Source of the DNA: Gordonia alkaliphila
GTDB lineage: Bacteria; Actinomycetota; Actinomycetes; Mycobacteriales; Mycobacteriaceae
Reading direction: 5' to 3'
NCBI RefSeq assembly: GCF_023017165.1
Contig: NZ_JALKBW010000001.1
Location: 930,001 to 994,000 of the forward strand
Length of the DNA stretch: 64,000 nucleotides
Below are positions 27,043 through 36,090 of the stretch, piece after piece. The notes beneath the pieces were generated by a model, which ran no database searches, was not told where the DNA came from, and saw only the letters and a program-made list of their open reading frames with translations. The stretch's first letter is position 1; every line of letters starts with the position of its first letter. A program made the position numbers and the translations under genes.

Positions 27043-28108
27043 ACCGAGAGGGAGTGCAGGAGGTCGTCGAGGAGGCGGTTGACTCGGCGGCCCGTTCGAT
27101 CGGCATCATGTGGCCGGCGCCGTCGTAGGTCACGTACTCCAACAGCACGCCGTTGTCCTCGAGCACCTGCGCCATGTAGTCGGCGTGCATCGGCGGGGTG
27201 AGTCGGTCCTCGCTGCCGACGGCCACGATGGTCGGCACCGAGATCGCTTCGAGCGCGCCGATGATGTTCAGGCTGTACATCGCACGACCCCACGCGGCGC
27301 GGGCGACGGGCGAGCCGCGCGCGATCAGGTCGTCGGCGAAGTCCACGTGCGCCTGGCGGGCCTTGGGCCCCAAGGCAATGAAGTGCGTCAGTCGGCTGGT
27401 CAGGGCATTGTTCGGCAGCGGCACCGGCGAGGACACGAACGACCGCGCCACCAGCGGCTTCACCAACTGCTCGAACCACGGCATGTCGTCGGCGGTCAGC
27501 CGCTGCTCCTGCACCACGTGGCGCGGCGTGGTGGAGGCCAGCACCACGGCGGCCACCCGATCGCCCATGCCCGACGGGAACTGCCGCGCCCACGACAGGA
27601 TGGTCATGCCGCCCATGCTGTGGCCCACCAGCACGGCGCGCTTGCCCTCCGGCAGCACGGCGTCGAGCACCGCCTGCAGGTCCTGACCCAGTATGTCGAC
27701 GGAAACCGGCGCGGTGCCCAGCTCCGACAGCCCGTGCCCGCGGTGGTCGTAGGCGATGATCGGCCGCTCGTCGACCAGATGATTGACCTGCGCGTTCCAG
27801 AAGCGCGTGCTGCAGGTCCAGCCGTGGACCAGCACCACCACCTCGTCGCTGGGATGCGTCTCCAGATCGAGGGAGGTCTCCACATGCAGCAGCGTGCCGT
27901 CGGCGGTGGCCACCACCGAGGAGCGGGTGCGGCCGTGCGGATCGATCAGCAGCGGGTCCGGGCCGTCGTCGATCGGGTCGGGGAAGGCCAACGCGCCTTT
28001 CAGGATGCCGGCGACCACCAGCCCCAGGTCGGCCGCGAGCAGCGCGGCCGCGCCGCCGCCCGCCCAGGCGAGACCCTTCCCCCAACGACGCAGATCAGTG
28101 CTCTTCAT
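27039..28108 (-). pseudogene. Alpha/beta hydrolase, C-terminal frameshift
   Basis: An alpha/beta hydrolase with a signal-anchor N-terminus (LAWAGGGAAALLAADLGLVV), VVVLVHGWTCSTRFW, nucleophile elbow LVGHSMGGM, acid region VAVGSEDRLTPP and catalytic His in GAGHMMPIERAA. The reading frame then shifts: the expected tail VNRLLDDLLHSLSV, ending at 27039, is one frame off. One extra G near 27083-27085 repairs it (356 residues). As given, the frame instead runs on antisense into murB to 26702. All catalytic residues precede the break, so the protein may still work. ATG 28108 has GAGGAGA upstream and overlaps the MerR gene. Confidence 0.75.
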
Positions 28109-28835
28109 CCCCGGTCTCCTCATCGAAATACTTGGTAGCCGTACCGATGGCTTTGGAGATCTCGGCGTCGAGCGCCTTGCTGAACGCGGTCTCCACGATG
28201 TCGTGCGCCATGGGACGCACGGTGTTGATCAATTCGGCGAGCTCGGACACCGACTGCTCGCTGAGCGTGGGCAGGTTCTCGTCGAAATACTTGTCGGTGA
28301 TGATCGAGACGAAGCTGGCGGCGACGTCGGCCAGATCCGATTCCACACGCAGCCACCGGTCGAGCAGGGTGTCGATGTCGATGCCGCCCTTGACCAGCAC
28401 CTCGGCGCCCTCCAGGAGTTCCGGGTTGCGCACGGCGAACTGGGTGCCGTCCTTGGCCAGCAGACCGAGCTTCTGGCTCAGTGCGATGGAGCGGTCGCTG
28501 GCGCCGAGCGTCTTGCGCAGTTCGGTGATGGTGATGGTGGCGGCCCGCTTGAGGCTGCGCAGACGACCGGCGGGGCGCGGCTTGCCGCGCAGCACGTGCT
28601 CCACCTTCATGCCGCGGCTGGCCGCGATCAGCAGTTCGCTGATGGTGGCGAAGGTGTAGCCGCGGTTGAGCAGGCTGGAGATCAGGTTGAGGCGGACCAG
28701 GTGCTCCTCGGAGTACCAGCCACTGCGGCCGCGCAGCTCCGGCGGCGGCAGCAGGCCGCGATCCTGGTAGACCCGGATGTTGCGGACGCTGACGCCGGAG
28801 ACCTCGGCGAGCTCCGCGATCCGATACTCGCTCAC
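28095..28835 (-). CDS. MerR-family transcriptional regulator
   Basis: A 246-residue protein: N-terminal MerR winged helix (YRIAELAEVSGVSVRNIRVYQDRGLLPPPE, GWYSEEHLVRLNLISSLLNRGYTFATI) and a helical C-terminal domain of unknown ligand. No Cys cluster for metal sensing is present, so it is likely an organic-effector or multidrug type regulator. The next gene (alpha/beta hydrolase) overlaps its 3' end by 14 bases, making the hydrolase the probable co-regulated partner. Confidence 0.85.
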   Translation of the reverse strand: MSEYRIAELAEVSGVSVRNIRVYQDRGLLPPPELRGRSGWYSEEHLVRLNLISSLLNRGYTFATISELLIAASRGMKVEHVLRGKPRPAGRLRSLKRAATITITELRKTLGASDRSIALSQKLGLLAKDGTQFAVRNPELLEGAEVLVKGGIDIDTLLDRWLRVESDLADVAASFVSIITDKYFDENLPTLSEQSVSELAELINTVRPMAHDIVETAFSKALDAEISKAIGTATKYFDEETGDEEH

Positions 28836-28866
28836 CGCACGCCGCCGAGGTGCGCGACCACGGGGC

Positions 28867-29244
28867 TCACGCGGCCTTGCGGAACCACGAGCGGCCCTGA
28901 ATCTCGTCGATCCGCGGACGGATGTCGACGAGGTACACGCTGGTGCCGACCATCGAGGCCAGCAGGAACAGGCCGGCGAACGACGTCAGGACCGCACCCG
29001 AGTAGGCGATCGGCAGCGTCAGGACGCGGAGCACGCCGAACAGTGCGGCCACCGCGGAGCAGACCGCGAGGATAGCCACCCAGAAGCCCTTGCTCTTGGT
29101 GTCGATGGCCGGATAGGCATCGGGCCGGGTCGCCACCGCGTGCACCAGCCCTGCCACGGCCCCGACCAGTGTCAGGACGGTCAGGACGAGCATCAAGATG
29201 AAGATGATCAGGTTTACGATCCAGCCCACACTCACATCGACCAC
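28867..29244 (-). CDS. DUF2516-family membrane protein, Rv0476-like
   Basis: A 125-residue protein with three membrane segments (IVNLIIFILMLVLTVLTLVGAV, FWVAILAVCSAVAALFG, AGLFLLASMVGTSVYLV) and a C-terminal DIRPRIDEIQG. This fits DUF2516, small membrane proteins conserved in actinobacteria, of unknown role. GTG 29244 (VVDVSVGWIV) is the chosen start; GTG codons at 29235 and 29229 are alternatives. It begins 16 bases after the XRE regulator gene, so they are likely co-transcribed. Confidence 0.72.
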   Translation of the reverse strand: MVDVSVGWIVNLIIFILMLVLTVLTLVGAVAGLVHAVATRPDAYPAIDTKSKGFWVAILAVCSAVAALFGVLRVLTLPIAYSGAVLTSFAGLFLLASMVGTSVYLVDIRPRIDEIQGRSWFRKAA

Positions 29245-29260
29245 TGTAACCGCGTGCGAC

Positions 29261-29668
29261 TCAGTCGGTTTCCGCGGCAGCGTCGGCCTCGGCGTGCGCG
29301 GCGTTCTCGTTGCGGAAGGTGTCATAGATCTCCAGCAGCATCTGCTTCTGACGCTCGTTGATCGTGGTGTCCACCAGCAGCGCATCGCGGACCGGGCTGG
29401 CCGGCCGTTCTTCGAGGATGCCGGCGCGCACGTACAGGACCTCGGCGGAGACCCGCAGGCCCTTGGCGATCTGCGCCAGCACGTCGGCGGAGGGCTTGCG
29501 GAGCCCGCGTTCGATCTGCGACAGGTACGGGTTGCTCACCCCGGCGCGCTCGGCCAACTGGCGCAGCGAGACCTGGGCGGCCATCCGTTGTGCGCGAATG
29601 AAACCCCCGATGTCGTGCGTGGAGTTGTCGCTGCCCTGTTTATTATCGTCGCTGCTCACCGGTGCCAT
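29261..29668 (-). CDS. XRE-family transcriptional regulator, Rv0474-like
   Basis: A 135-residue regulator with a Cro/C1-type helix-turn-helix at about 22-78 (GFIRAQRMAAQVSLRQLAERAGVSNPYLSQIERGLRKPSADVL) and a C-terminal helical tail (NERQKQMLLEIYDTF). Size and position before a DUF2516 gene match M. tuberculosis Rv0474 (from memory). A 17-bp motif 29 bases upstream recurs upstream of hbhA, suggesting that it regulates itself and hbhA. Confidence 0.88.
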   Translation of the reverse strand: MAPVSSDDNKQGSDNSTHDIGGFIRAQRMAAQVSLRQLAERAGVSNPYLSQIERGLRKPSADVLAQIAKGLRVSAEVLYVRAGILEERPASPVRDALLVDTTINERQKQMLLEIYDTFRNENAAHAEADAAAETD

Positions 29669-29696
29669 CCTCTCGGCTCAAGTATCCCGAACCGGC

Positions 29697-29713
29697 GCTA
29701 ACAAATGCAAGCG
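29697..29713. promoter_or_regulatory. Putative operator shared with hbhA (copy upstream of the XRE gene)
   Basis: GCTAACAAATGCAAGCG lies 29 bases upstream of the XRE start on the minus strand. It matches 15 of 17 bases with 33601-33617 upstream of hbhA. Confidence 0.5.
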
Positions 29714-29766
29714 CAGCGCGGGTCGTGAGAGCAACCAGACACCCGGTGCCCCACTAGTGCCCCGTG

Positions 29767-31077
29767 CTAGCCGAACAACAGCTCCGAGGCCGTGTAGATC
29801 GCCAGGCCGGCGAGCGCGCCCACCACGGTGCCGTTGATGCGAATGAACTGCAGATCGCGCCCCACCTGCAGCTCGAGCTTGCGGCTGGTCTCCTCGGCGT
29901 CCCACCCGCGCACCGTCTCGGTGATCACCGAGATGATCTCGGTGGAGTAGTTCTCCGCCACGTGCTGCCCGGCGCGGGCCACCCAGCTGTTGATCTTCTC
30001 CAGCAGCGGCTCGTCGTCGCGCACCCGGACGGCGAATCGGACCACCGCGTCCGAGAGGGAGGTGCGCAACGTGGACTTCGGGTCGTCGATCATCTGCTCG
30101 ATCACCGCCTTCCCGGCCTGCCAGGCGGTCGACGCCGCGCCGGTCACCTCGTCGCGGCCGAGCAGTTCCTCCTTGATGCCCTCGAACTTGGCGATCATCG
30201 CGTCGTCGTGCTGCAGGTCGTCGGCGAAGTTGTGCACGAACTCGACCATCGCCAGCCGCAGCTCGTGGTGCGGATCGGCGCGCACCTTGAAGGTGAACTC
30301 GGTGAGTTCGCGGTAGATCTTGTCGCCGACGAGGTTGTTGACGAACCGCGGCGTCCACGCGGGACCGTCCCGGTCGACGACGCGATCGATCAGTCCCTGG
30401 CTGCCCAGCGCCCAGTCGTGCGCGCGGTCGCACAGCAGCTGGATCACCGGTTCGAGGCGGTCCTCGTCGACCAACTGCTGCAGCACCCGGCCCACCGGGG
30501 GCGCCCACACCGGCTCGGCCGCCCATTTGAGGACGGACTGGATGAACTTCTCCACGTCCTCGTCGCGCAGCATCTCCGAGACCAGTCCGAAGGCGCGCGA
30601 CACCTCGTCGTTGACCCGCCCGGCGTTGGCCGGGTCGGCCACCCAGCCGGACACCCGTCCGGGCAGGTTCACGGTGCGTGCCCGCTCGGCGATCATCTCC
30701 GGGATCATGAAGTTCTCTTCGATGAACCCGCCGAGCTGTTCGCCGATCTCGTCCTTCTTCCGCGGAATCAGCGCGGTGTGCGGAATCGGCAGTCGCAACG
30801 GGTGCTTGAACAGCGCGGTCACCGCGAACCAGTCGGCGAGCGCACCGACCATGCCGGCCTCCGAGGCGGCGCGCACGTACCCCACCCAGGCGGCCACGTC
30901 GGCGCCGTCGCGGTGCTCCAACCAGCGCATGATCAGGTAGACGATGGCGGCGAAGATCAGGAACGAGACCGCCAGCAGTTTCATTCGGCGCAGGCTGGCG
31001 AGCCGCTCGGCGTCCGGCTCGGTCAGTCCGCCGGGCGACGTCCGGACGGAGGGCGGTGCGGGCAAGGTGGTGGACAT
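29767..31077 (-). CDS. DUF445 family membrane-anchored protein, Rv0473-like
   Basis: A 436-residue protein. An N-terminal membrane segment (LLAVSFLIFAAIVYLIM) is followed by the DUF445 signature SEAGMVGALADWFAVTALFKHPLRLPIPHTALIP, a long helical cytoplasmic or periplasmic body, and a C-terminal hydrophobic tail (GALAGLAIYTASELLF). DUF445 (YjiN-like) proteins have no established biochemical role. The ATG at 31077 is preferred to the one at 31095, which reaches nearer the divergent TetR gene. Divergent from TetR, as in M. tuberculosis Rv0472c/Rv0473. Confidence 0.85.
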   Translation of the reverse strand: MSTTLPAPPSVRTSPGGLTEPDAERLASLRRMKLLAVSFLIFAAIVYLIMRWLEHRDGADVAAWVGYVRAASEAGMVGALADWFAVTALFKHPLRLPIPHTALIPRKKDEIGEQLGGFIEENFMIPEMIAERARTVNLPGRVSGWVADPANAGRVNDEVSRAFGLVSEMLRDEDVEKFIQSVLKWAAEPVWAPPVGRVLQQLVDEDRLEPVIQLLCDRAHDWALGSQGLIDRVVDRDGPAWTPRFVNNLVGDKIYRELTEFTFKVRADPHHELRLAMVEFVHNFADDLQHDDAMIAKFEGIKEELLGRDEVTGAASTAWQAGKAVIEQMIDDPKSTLRTSLSDAVVRFAVRVRDDEPLLEKINSWVARAGQHVAENYSTEIISVITETVRGWDAEETSRKLELQVGRDLQFIRINGTVVGALAGLAIYTASELLFG

Positions 31078-31117
31078 CAGACCAGTGTCACCCATGACCC
31101 ATTAGGGTGGCCACGTG

Positions 31118-31900
31118 ATGGCTACCCCACCCCGACCGGCCGGCGCTGCGCGCGCCGCGGTGAACGCTGCCGCGATCCTGACGCGCGAGATCGAACAGCG
31201 CCTCCTCGCGCCGGCCGTGGACGCCGTGACCTCGGACGGCCGTAAGCAGCGGTGGGCCCGGCACAAGCAGGCCCGTCGTACCGAACTGATCCTCGGCACC
31301 ATGGAGGCGGTGCGCGCGTTGGGCCCGGACGTCGGCATGGACGAGATCGCCGGGCACGTCGGCGTGTCCAAGACCGTGCTGTACCGGTACTTCACCGACA
31401 AGAACGACCTCGCCACCGCCGTGAGCGAAGCGTTCATCCAGACCACCGTGCTGCCCGGGCTGAACGAGGCGTTGACCGAGGAGCTCGACGATTTCGAGCT
31501 GGTGCGCACCGTGATCGGCGTCTATGTGCGGACGGTGGCGCAGGATCCGAACCTGTACCGCTACAGCGTCGCCACCGAGCACGCCGACCCCGGCACCCTG
31601 GCCGCCGCGATCCGCGTCTTCTCCGGCGCCATCGAGTCGACGCTGCACAGCCGCCTCACCGATCGGGAGGCCGAACCCGGCGGCGCTGCGACCTGGGCGT
31701 TCGTCATGATCGGCGGGGTGGAGCTGACCGTCGGACGGTGGCTCGACGACCCGTGGGTGGACGCCGACCAGCTGGCCGACGAGCTGACCATGCTGCTGTG
31801 GGGCGGCATCGCCGGCGTGATTCAATCCGGGGGTTCGACCACCGACTTCGCGGCCGCACCGCCGCGCATCGCCCCGATCCTTCCCGAGGAGGGAGCATGA
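31118..31900 (+). CDS. TetR-family regulator, Rv0472c-like
   Basis: A 260-residue regulator. A 45-residue N-terminal extension precedes the TetR DNA-binding domain (RRTELILGTMEAVRALGPDVGMDEIAGHVGVSKTVLYRYFTDKNDL). The C-terminal ligand domain ends GGIAGVIQSGG. ATG 31118 directly follows a GTG at 31115 that would add one residue. Its stop overlaps the SDR start (ATGA), so it is co-translated with, and probably controls, the SDR; it is also divergent from the DUF445 gene. Confidence 0.88.
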   Translation: MATPPRPAGAARAAVNAAAILTREIEQRLLAPAVDAVTSDGRKQRWARHKQARRTELILGTMEAVRALGPDVGMDEIAGHVGVSKTVLYRYFTDKNDLATAVSEAFIQTTVLPGLNEALTEELDDFELVRTVIGVYVRTVAQDPNLYRYSVATEHADPGTLAAAIRVFSGAIESTLHSRLTDREAEPGGAATWAFVMIGGVELTVGRWLDDPWVDADQLADELTMLLWGGIAGVIQSGGSTTDFAAAPPRIAPILPEEGA

Positions 31901-32688
31901 GCAGCACGCCCGTCGCCCTGGTCACCGGGACCAGCCGCGGAGTCGGCAAGGGCGTCGCGACCGCCCTGCGCGACGCCGGCTGGACCGTCTTCGGCACCTC
32001 GCGGCGCGGCCGCGGGCCCGACGGCGTCACCAACCTGACCTGCGATCACACCGACGACGATGCCGTGGCCGCGGTCTTCGAACGCATCGAGTCGACGGTC
32101 GGCCACCTGGACCTGCTGGTCAACAACGTGTGGGCGTCGCCCCCGGGATTCGCCGGCTTCACCGAGAAGTTCTACCAGCGCCCGCTGAGCGACTGGGACA
32201 CGCTGATCACCGTCGGTCTGCGCGCCCACTACGTCGCCTCGGTGCACGCCGCCCGCATGATGACCGCGCGCGGTTCCGGGCTGATCGCGTCGGTGTCGTC
32301 GTTCGGTTCCCGCGGGCACCTGCATTCGGTGCTGTACGGCATGAGCAAGGCCGCGATCGACAAGATGGCCTTCGACATGGCGCACGAACTGCGCGGCTCC
32401 GGCGTCAGCGCCGTCTCGCTGTGGCCCGGTCTGGTCCGCACCGAACTGCTGCTGTCGGCCGGGATCAGCGAGTTCGCCGGCTTCCCGATCTCCGAGGCGG
32501 AGGACCCGACGTTCATCGGCCGCGTCATCGAACGCCTCGCCACCTCGCCCGACCTCGGCACGCGCAGCGGCCACACGCTGATCACCGCCGAACTCGGGGC
32601 GGAGTACGGCATCACCAACGACGACGGCACTGCCCCCGCGTCGCACCGCGGCCCGTTCGGCGGCGGCGCGCTCTACCCGCCGAGCTGA
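31897..32688 (+). CDS. SDR family oxidoreductase
   Basis: A 263-residue short-chain dehydrogenase: TGTSRGVGKGVA cofactor motif, a NNVWASPPGF variant of NNAG, catalytic Ser in ASVSSFGSRGH and the YGMSKAA (YxxxK) pair. It has the length of classical SDRs, and the C-terminus (GPFGGGALYPPS) resembles mycobacterial SDRs of unknown substrate. Coupled to the TetR gene by a 4-base overlap. A hairpin terminator follows at 32710. Confidence 0.9.
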   Translation: MSSTPVALVTGTSRGVGKGVATALRDAGWTVFGTSRRGRGPDGVTNLTCDHTDDDAVAAVFERIESTVGHLDLLVNNVWASPPGFAGFTEKFYQRPLSDWDTLITVGLRAHYVASVHAARMMTARGSGLIASVSSFGSRGHLHSVLYGMSKAAIDKMAFDMAHELRGSGVSAVSLWPGLVRTELLLSAGISEFAGFPISEAEDPTFIGRVIERLATSPDLGTRSGHTLITAELGAEYGITNDDGTAPASHRGPFGGGALYPPS

Positions 32689-32709
32689 CCCGCCCGCACC
32701 CACCGACGA

Positions 32710-32745
32710 CTCCAGCCCCGCACCTTGTCAGGTACGGGGCTGGAG
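32710..32745. terminator. Bidirectional hairpin between SDR and hbhA
   Basis: CTCCAGCCCCG-C-ACC pairs with GGT-A-CGGGGCTGGAG around a TTGTCA loop, with one mismatch. It lies between two convergent genes and can serve both. Confidence 0.75.
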
Positions 32746-32773
32746 TGCTGTTCACCGGCTCAAGCCGGAGCGA

Positions 32774-33496
32774 TCACTTGGCAGTGGTCGGGGCAGCCTT
32801 GGCGGCGGGCTTGGCCGGAGCCTTGCGAGCCGGAGCCTTCTTGGCCGGAGCAGCCTTGGTGGCGCGACCCTTGGCGGTGTCGGCGACCTCGCCGATCTTC
32901 GCGGCGGCCGTCTTCGCCTCGGCGGCGACCTTGGTGCCGGCATCTTCGATGTCGACGGCGGCCTCTTCGACCTTGTCGGCGACCTTGGCGCCGGCCTCTT
33001 CGATCTCGACGGCGGCGTCCTGCACCTTGTCGGCGGCGCGACCGGCGAGAGCGGCAGCGCGCTCACCGACGGCGCGGGTCTGCGAGGACACGGCACCCAG
33101 GGCGTCTTCGGTCAGGTCGACGGCGTCGTTGTACACCTTGCCGACACGATCCAGGTTCTCCTGGACGGTGGGCTGGGTGCGCAGACGCTCGACGGCGCCT
33201 TCGCCGCGCTCAGCGAGGTCCTTGTAGAAGTCCGTCGCGGTCTCCACGTAGGGAGCGGTGACCTTGCGGAGCTCCTCGCGAAGGTCTTCGCGGTTCAGCT
33301 TGGCCTTGATCTCGTCGACGTTGACGTCGGACGGCAGATCGGCGAGACGGGTGCGGGTCTCGGTGAGGCGGGTCTGTGCGGCCTCTGCGCGGTTACGCAG
33401 ACGGTCGTAGGCTTCCTTGGCCTCCTGGACCACGACATCACCGGCGCCGACGACGGCGTAGAGGGGCGTGGGGAGGGTGCGTTCGGTGGTGCTCAT
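32774..33496 (-). CDS. hbhA: Heparin-binding haemagglutinin-like protein (HbhA)
   Basis: A 240-residue, mostly coiled-coil protein. The N-terminus (LPTPLYAVVGAGDVVVQEAKEAY) holds the short hydrophobic helix typical of HbhA, followed by long Ala/Glu/Lys helices. The C-terminus is a Lys/Ala/Pro repeat (KKAPARKAPAKPAAKAAP), the heparin-binding tail of the mycobacterial protein. In M. tuberculosis HbhA binds host sulfated glycans and is linked to intracellular lipid inclusions; in an environmental relative the latter role is likelier. ATG 33496 has AAGGAGA upstream. Confidence 0.9.
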   Translation of the reverse strand: MSTTERTLPTPLYAVVGAGDVVVQEAKEAYDRLRNRAEAAQTRLTETRTRLADLPSDVNVDEIKAKLNREDLREELRKVTAPYVETATDFYKDLAERGEGAVERLRTQPTVQENLDRVGKVYNDAVDLTEDALGAVSSQTRAVGERAAALAGRAADKVQDAAVEIEEAGAKVADKVEEAAVDIEDAGTKVAAEAKTAAAKIGEVADTAKGRATKAAPAKKAPARKAPAKPAAKAAPTTAK

Positions 33497-33600
33497 GGCA
33501 TCTCCTTCGATTCGATCCGCTTCTCTCCTGCGGACGTCTGCTTTCGACGCCTCGAAGTCCCGGATCCCGTTTTGTGGACAACCCCAGTATGCCCCCAAGT

Positions 33601-33617
33601 GCTAACAAAAGCTAGCG
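33601..33617. promoter_or_regulatory. Putative operator shared with the XRE regulator (copy upstream of hbhA)
   Basis: GCTAACAAAAGCTAGCG lies 105 bases upstream of hbhA. Related TAGCA elements follow at 33620-33628 (TGCTAGCAG) and 33676-33683 (TGCTAACT). The 311-base gap 33497-33807 holds this cluster, the hbhA promoter region and the hairpin at 33712; no gene is seen in it. Confidence 0.5.
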
Positions 33618-33711
33618 ATGTGCTAGCAGTTGTGGTCCATTTCACCGGATAGATGCAGGAGAGAGGCTGTCCGACTGCTAACTGTTCACCTCGGTATCGA
33701 GCCGGAACGGC

Positions 33712-33758
33712 CACTGCCGTCTGCTGCAGGCACCAGGTGACTGCAGCAGACGGCAGTG
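33712..33758 (-). terminator. Perfect 18-bp hairpin downstream of fadB2
   Basis: CACTGCCGTCTGCTGCAG (33712-33729) is the exact reverse complement of 33741-33758, with an 11-base loop. It starts 50 bases beyond the fadB2 stop on the minus strand and separates that transcript from hbhA. Confidence 0.75.
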
Positions 33759-33807
33759 TTGAGGTTGGGACTCAGTCCAGATAGTCGCGGAGGCTAGGAG
33801 CAGGACG

Positions 33808-34689
33808 CTAGGAAGCGGAGGCCTCGTCGTAGCGGTAGAAGCCCTCGCCGGACTTCTTGCCGCAGTGGCCGTCGTCGACCATCTGCACCAGCAGCGGCGG
33901 CGGCAAATAGAGGGGTTCGGCGAACTCGTCGTACATGGTCTCGGCGATGGCCTTGACGGTGTCCAGACCCACGAGGTCGGCCAGCTTGAGCGGCCCCATC
34001 GGGTGGGCGCAGCCGAGCACCATCGCCTTGTCGATGTCGGCGGCGGTGGCGAAACCGCTCTCCACCATCCGGATTCCGGACAGCAGATACGGGACGAGCA
34101 GCGCGTTGACGACGAAGCCGGAGCGGTCGCCCGAGCGCACCACCTGCTTGCCGAGGACGTCGTGCGCGAAGGATTCGGCGCGTTCGGAGATCGACTCGGC
34201 GGCGTCGGAGGTGGTGACCAGCTCCACCAGCGGCAGCACCGGTACCGGGTTGAAGAAGTGCAGGCCGATCACGCGGTCGGGGTGCGCGGTGGCCGCGGCG
34301 AGCGTCATGATCGGGATCGACGACGTGTTGGACGCGAGCACGGCGACGGGGTCGTCGATCACCTCGTCGAGCCGGGCGAAGACGGCGGTCTTGACCGCGA
34401 CGTCCTCCACCACCGCCTCGACCACCAGTTGGCGGTCGGCGAAGTCGGCGAGGTCGTCGGTGAAGCGCAGCCGCCAGGCGGCCTGTTCGCGTTCGCGTTC
34501 GGTGAGCTTGCCGGACGAGACCCCGCGGTCCAGTGAGCGCAGGATGCGGGCCCGACCGGCGGCGGCCAGTTCGCGGGTGGCTTCCGCGACGAGCACGTCG
34601 ACGCCGGCGCGTGCACACACCTCGGCGATGCCCGCGCCCATCTGCCCGGCGCCGACGATGCCGACGCGCGAGATCATTTCGGTTGCCAT
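33808..34689 (-). CDS. fadB2: 3-hydroxybutyryl-CoA dehydrogenase
   Basis: A 293-residue NAD-dependent dehydrogenase: Rossmann motif VGIVGAGQMGAGIAEV, LVVEAVVEDVAVK, ASNTSSIPI, the catalytic His/Glu region IGLHFFNPVPVLPLVELV, and a C-terminal domain DRSGFVVNALLVPYL to KKSGEGFYRY. It oxidises 3-hydroxyacyl-CoA in butyrate/beta-oxidation metabolism. It lies downstream of isocitrate lyase as Rv0468 does (from memory). ATG 34689 has AGGGATGG upstream; ATG 34695 is an alternative. Confidence 0.92.
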   Translation of the reverse strand: MATEMISRVGIVGAGQMGAGIAEVCARAGVDVLVAEATRELAAAGRARILRSLDRGVSSGKLTEREREQAAWRLRFTDDLADFADRQLVVEAVVEDVAVKTAVFARLDEVIDDPVAVLASNTSSIPIMTLAAATAHPDRVIGLHFFNPVPVLPLVELVTTSDAAESISERAESFAHDVLGKQVVRSGDRSGFVVNALLVPYLLSGIRMVESGFATAADIDKAMVLGCAHPMGPLKLADLVGLDTVKAIAETMYDEFAEPLYLPPPLLVQMVDDGHCGKKSGEGFYRYDEASAS

Positions 34690-34718
34690 GTCCATCCCTG
34701 AAATCACCCGGTGAAGAA

Positions 34719-34767
34719 AATGATCCCGGGGCCGGCGTGGATCGCTCCTGCCAGCCCCGGGATCATT
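34719..34767 (-). terminator. Rho-independent terminator downstream of isocitrate lyase
   Basis: 14-bp perfect stem (AATGATCCCGGGGC at 34719-34732 with 34754-34767), followed on the minus strand by TTTTCTTC. It lies 27 bases beyond the icl stop and splits icl from fadB2. Confidence 0.85.
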
Positions 34768-34794
34768 CATGTACCTCTGTGCGAGGAGGGGTTC

Positions 34795-36090
34795 CTAGTG
34801 GAACTGGCCCTCTTCGGTCGAGCCCTTCAGAGCTGCGGTGGAGGTGTTCGGGTCGACGGTGGTGGCCACCTGGTCGAAGTACCCGGCACCGACCTCACGC
34901 TGGTGCTTGATGGCGGTGAAGCCGCGCTCTTCGGCAGCCTTGAACTCGCGCTCCTGCAGGTCGACGAAGGCGGTCATGCCCTCGCGGGCGTAGCCGTAAG
35001 CCAGGTCGAACATGCCGTAGTTCAGCGAGTGGAAGCCGGCCAGGGTGATGAACTGGAACTTGAAGCCCATGGCGCCGAGCTCCTTCTGGAACTTCGCGAT
35101 GGTGGCGTCGTCCAGGTGAGCCTTCCAGTTGAAGGACGGGCTGCAGTTGTAGGCCAGCAGCTGGTCCGGGAAGTCGGCCTTGACAGCCTCGGCGAACTGC
35201 TTGGCGACCTCGAGGTCCGGCACACCGGTCTCCATCCAGATGAGGTCGGAGTACGGGGCGTAGGCCTTGGCCCGGGCGATCGACGGCTCGATGCCGTTCT
35301 TCACGCCGTAGAAGCCCTCGGAGGTGCGGGTGCCGTCCAGGAACGGGCGGTCGCGCTCGTCCACGTCCGAGGTGATCAGGGTGGCGGCCTCAGCGTCGGT
35401 ACGCGCGATGACCACGGTGGGGACACCGGCGACGTCGGCAGCCAGGCGAGCCGAGGTCAGGGTGCGGATGTGCTGCTGGGTCGGGATCAGCACCTTGCCG
35501 CCGAGGTGGCCGCACTTCTTCTCCGAAGCGAGCTGGTCCTCCCAGTGCGAACCGGCGACGCCGGCCGCGATCATGGCCTTCTGCAGCTCGTAGACGTTCA
35601 GCGCGCCGCCGAAGCCGGCCTCGCCGTCGGCCACGATGGGCACGACCCAGTTGTCGACCGAGGTGTCGCCCTCGACGCGAGCGATCTCATCGGCGCGGAG
35701 CATGGCGTTGTTGATGCGACGGACGACCTGCGGGACCGAGTTGGCCGGGTACAGGGACTGGTCCGGGTAGGTGTGGCCCGAGAGGTTCGCGTCACCGGCG
35801 ACCTGCCAGCCCGAGAGGTAGATGGCCTTGAGGCCGGCACGCACCTGCTGCACGGCCATGTTGCCGGTCAGTGCGCCCAGAGCGTTGATGTAGCTGTCGT
35901 CGCCCTTGCTGACGGCGTCCCACAGGATCTCAGCGCCGCGACGAGCGAGGGTCTGCTCCTCGACGACGGTGCCCTGGAGGTCAGCCACCTGCTGAGCGGT
36001 GTAATCGCGAGTGATGCCCTTCCAGCGCGGGTTGGTGTCCCAATCCTGCTGGATCTCTGCTGCGGTACGGGCCTGTCCAACGTTGGTCAT
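34795..36090 (-). CDS. aceA: Isocitrate lyase
   Basis: A 431-residue enzyme of the ICL1 type. Motifs are [22 protein letters not shown], the catalytic signature [26 protein letters not shown], and [15 protein letters not shown] near the C-terminus. It splits isocitrate into glyoxylate and succinate in the glyoxylate shunt, needed for growth on acetate and fatty acids, and in mycobacteria also acts as methylisocitrate lyase. The ATG at 36090 is the family start; the longer open frame upstream is the promoter region. A RamB-like box lies 170 bases upstream. Confidence 0.96.
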   Translation of the reverse strand: MTNVGQARTAAEIQQDWDTNPRWKGITRDYTAQQVADLQGTVVEEQTLARRGAEILWDAVSKGDDSYINALGALTGNMAVQQVRAGLKAIYLSGWQVAGDANLSGHTYPDQSLYPANSVPQVVRRINNAMLRADEIARVEGDTSVDNWVVPIVADGEAGFGGALNVYELQKAMIAAGVAGSHWEDQLASEKKCGHLGGKVLIPTQQHIRTLTSARLAADVAGVPTVVIARTDAEAATLITSDVDERDRPFLDGTRTSEGFYGVKNGIEPSIARAKAYAPYSDLIWMETGVPDLEVAKQFAEAVKADFPDQLLAYNCSPSFNWKAHLDDATIAKFQKELGAMGFKFQFITLAGFHSLNYGMFDLAYGYAREGMTAFVDLQEREFKAAEERGFTAIKHQREVGAGYFDQVATTVDPNTSTAALKGSTEEGQFH

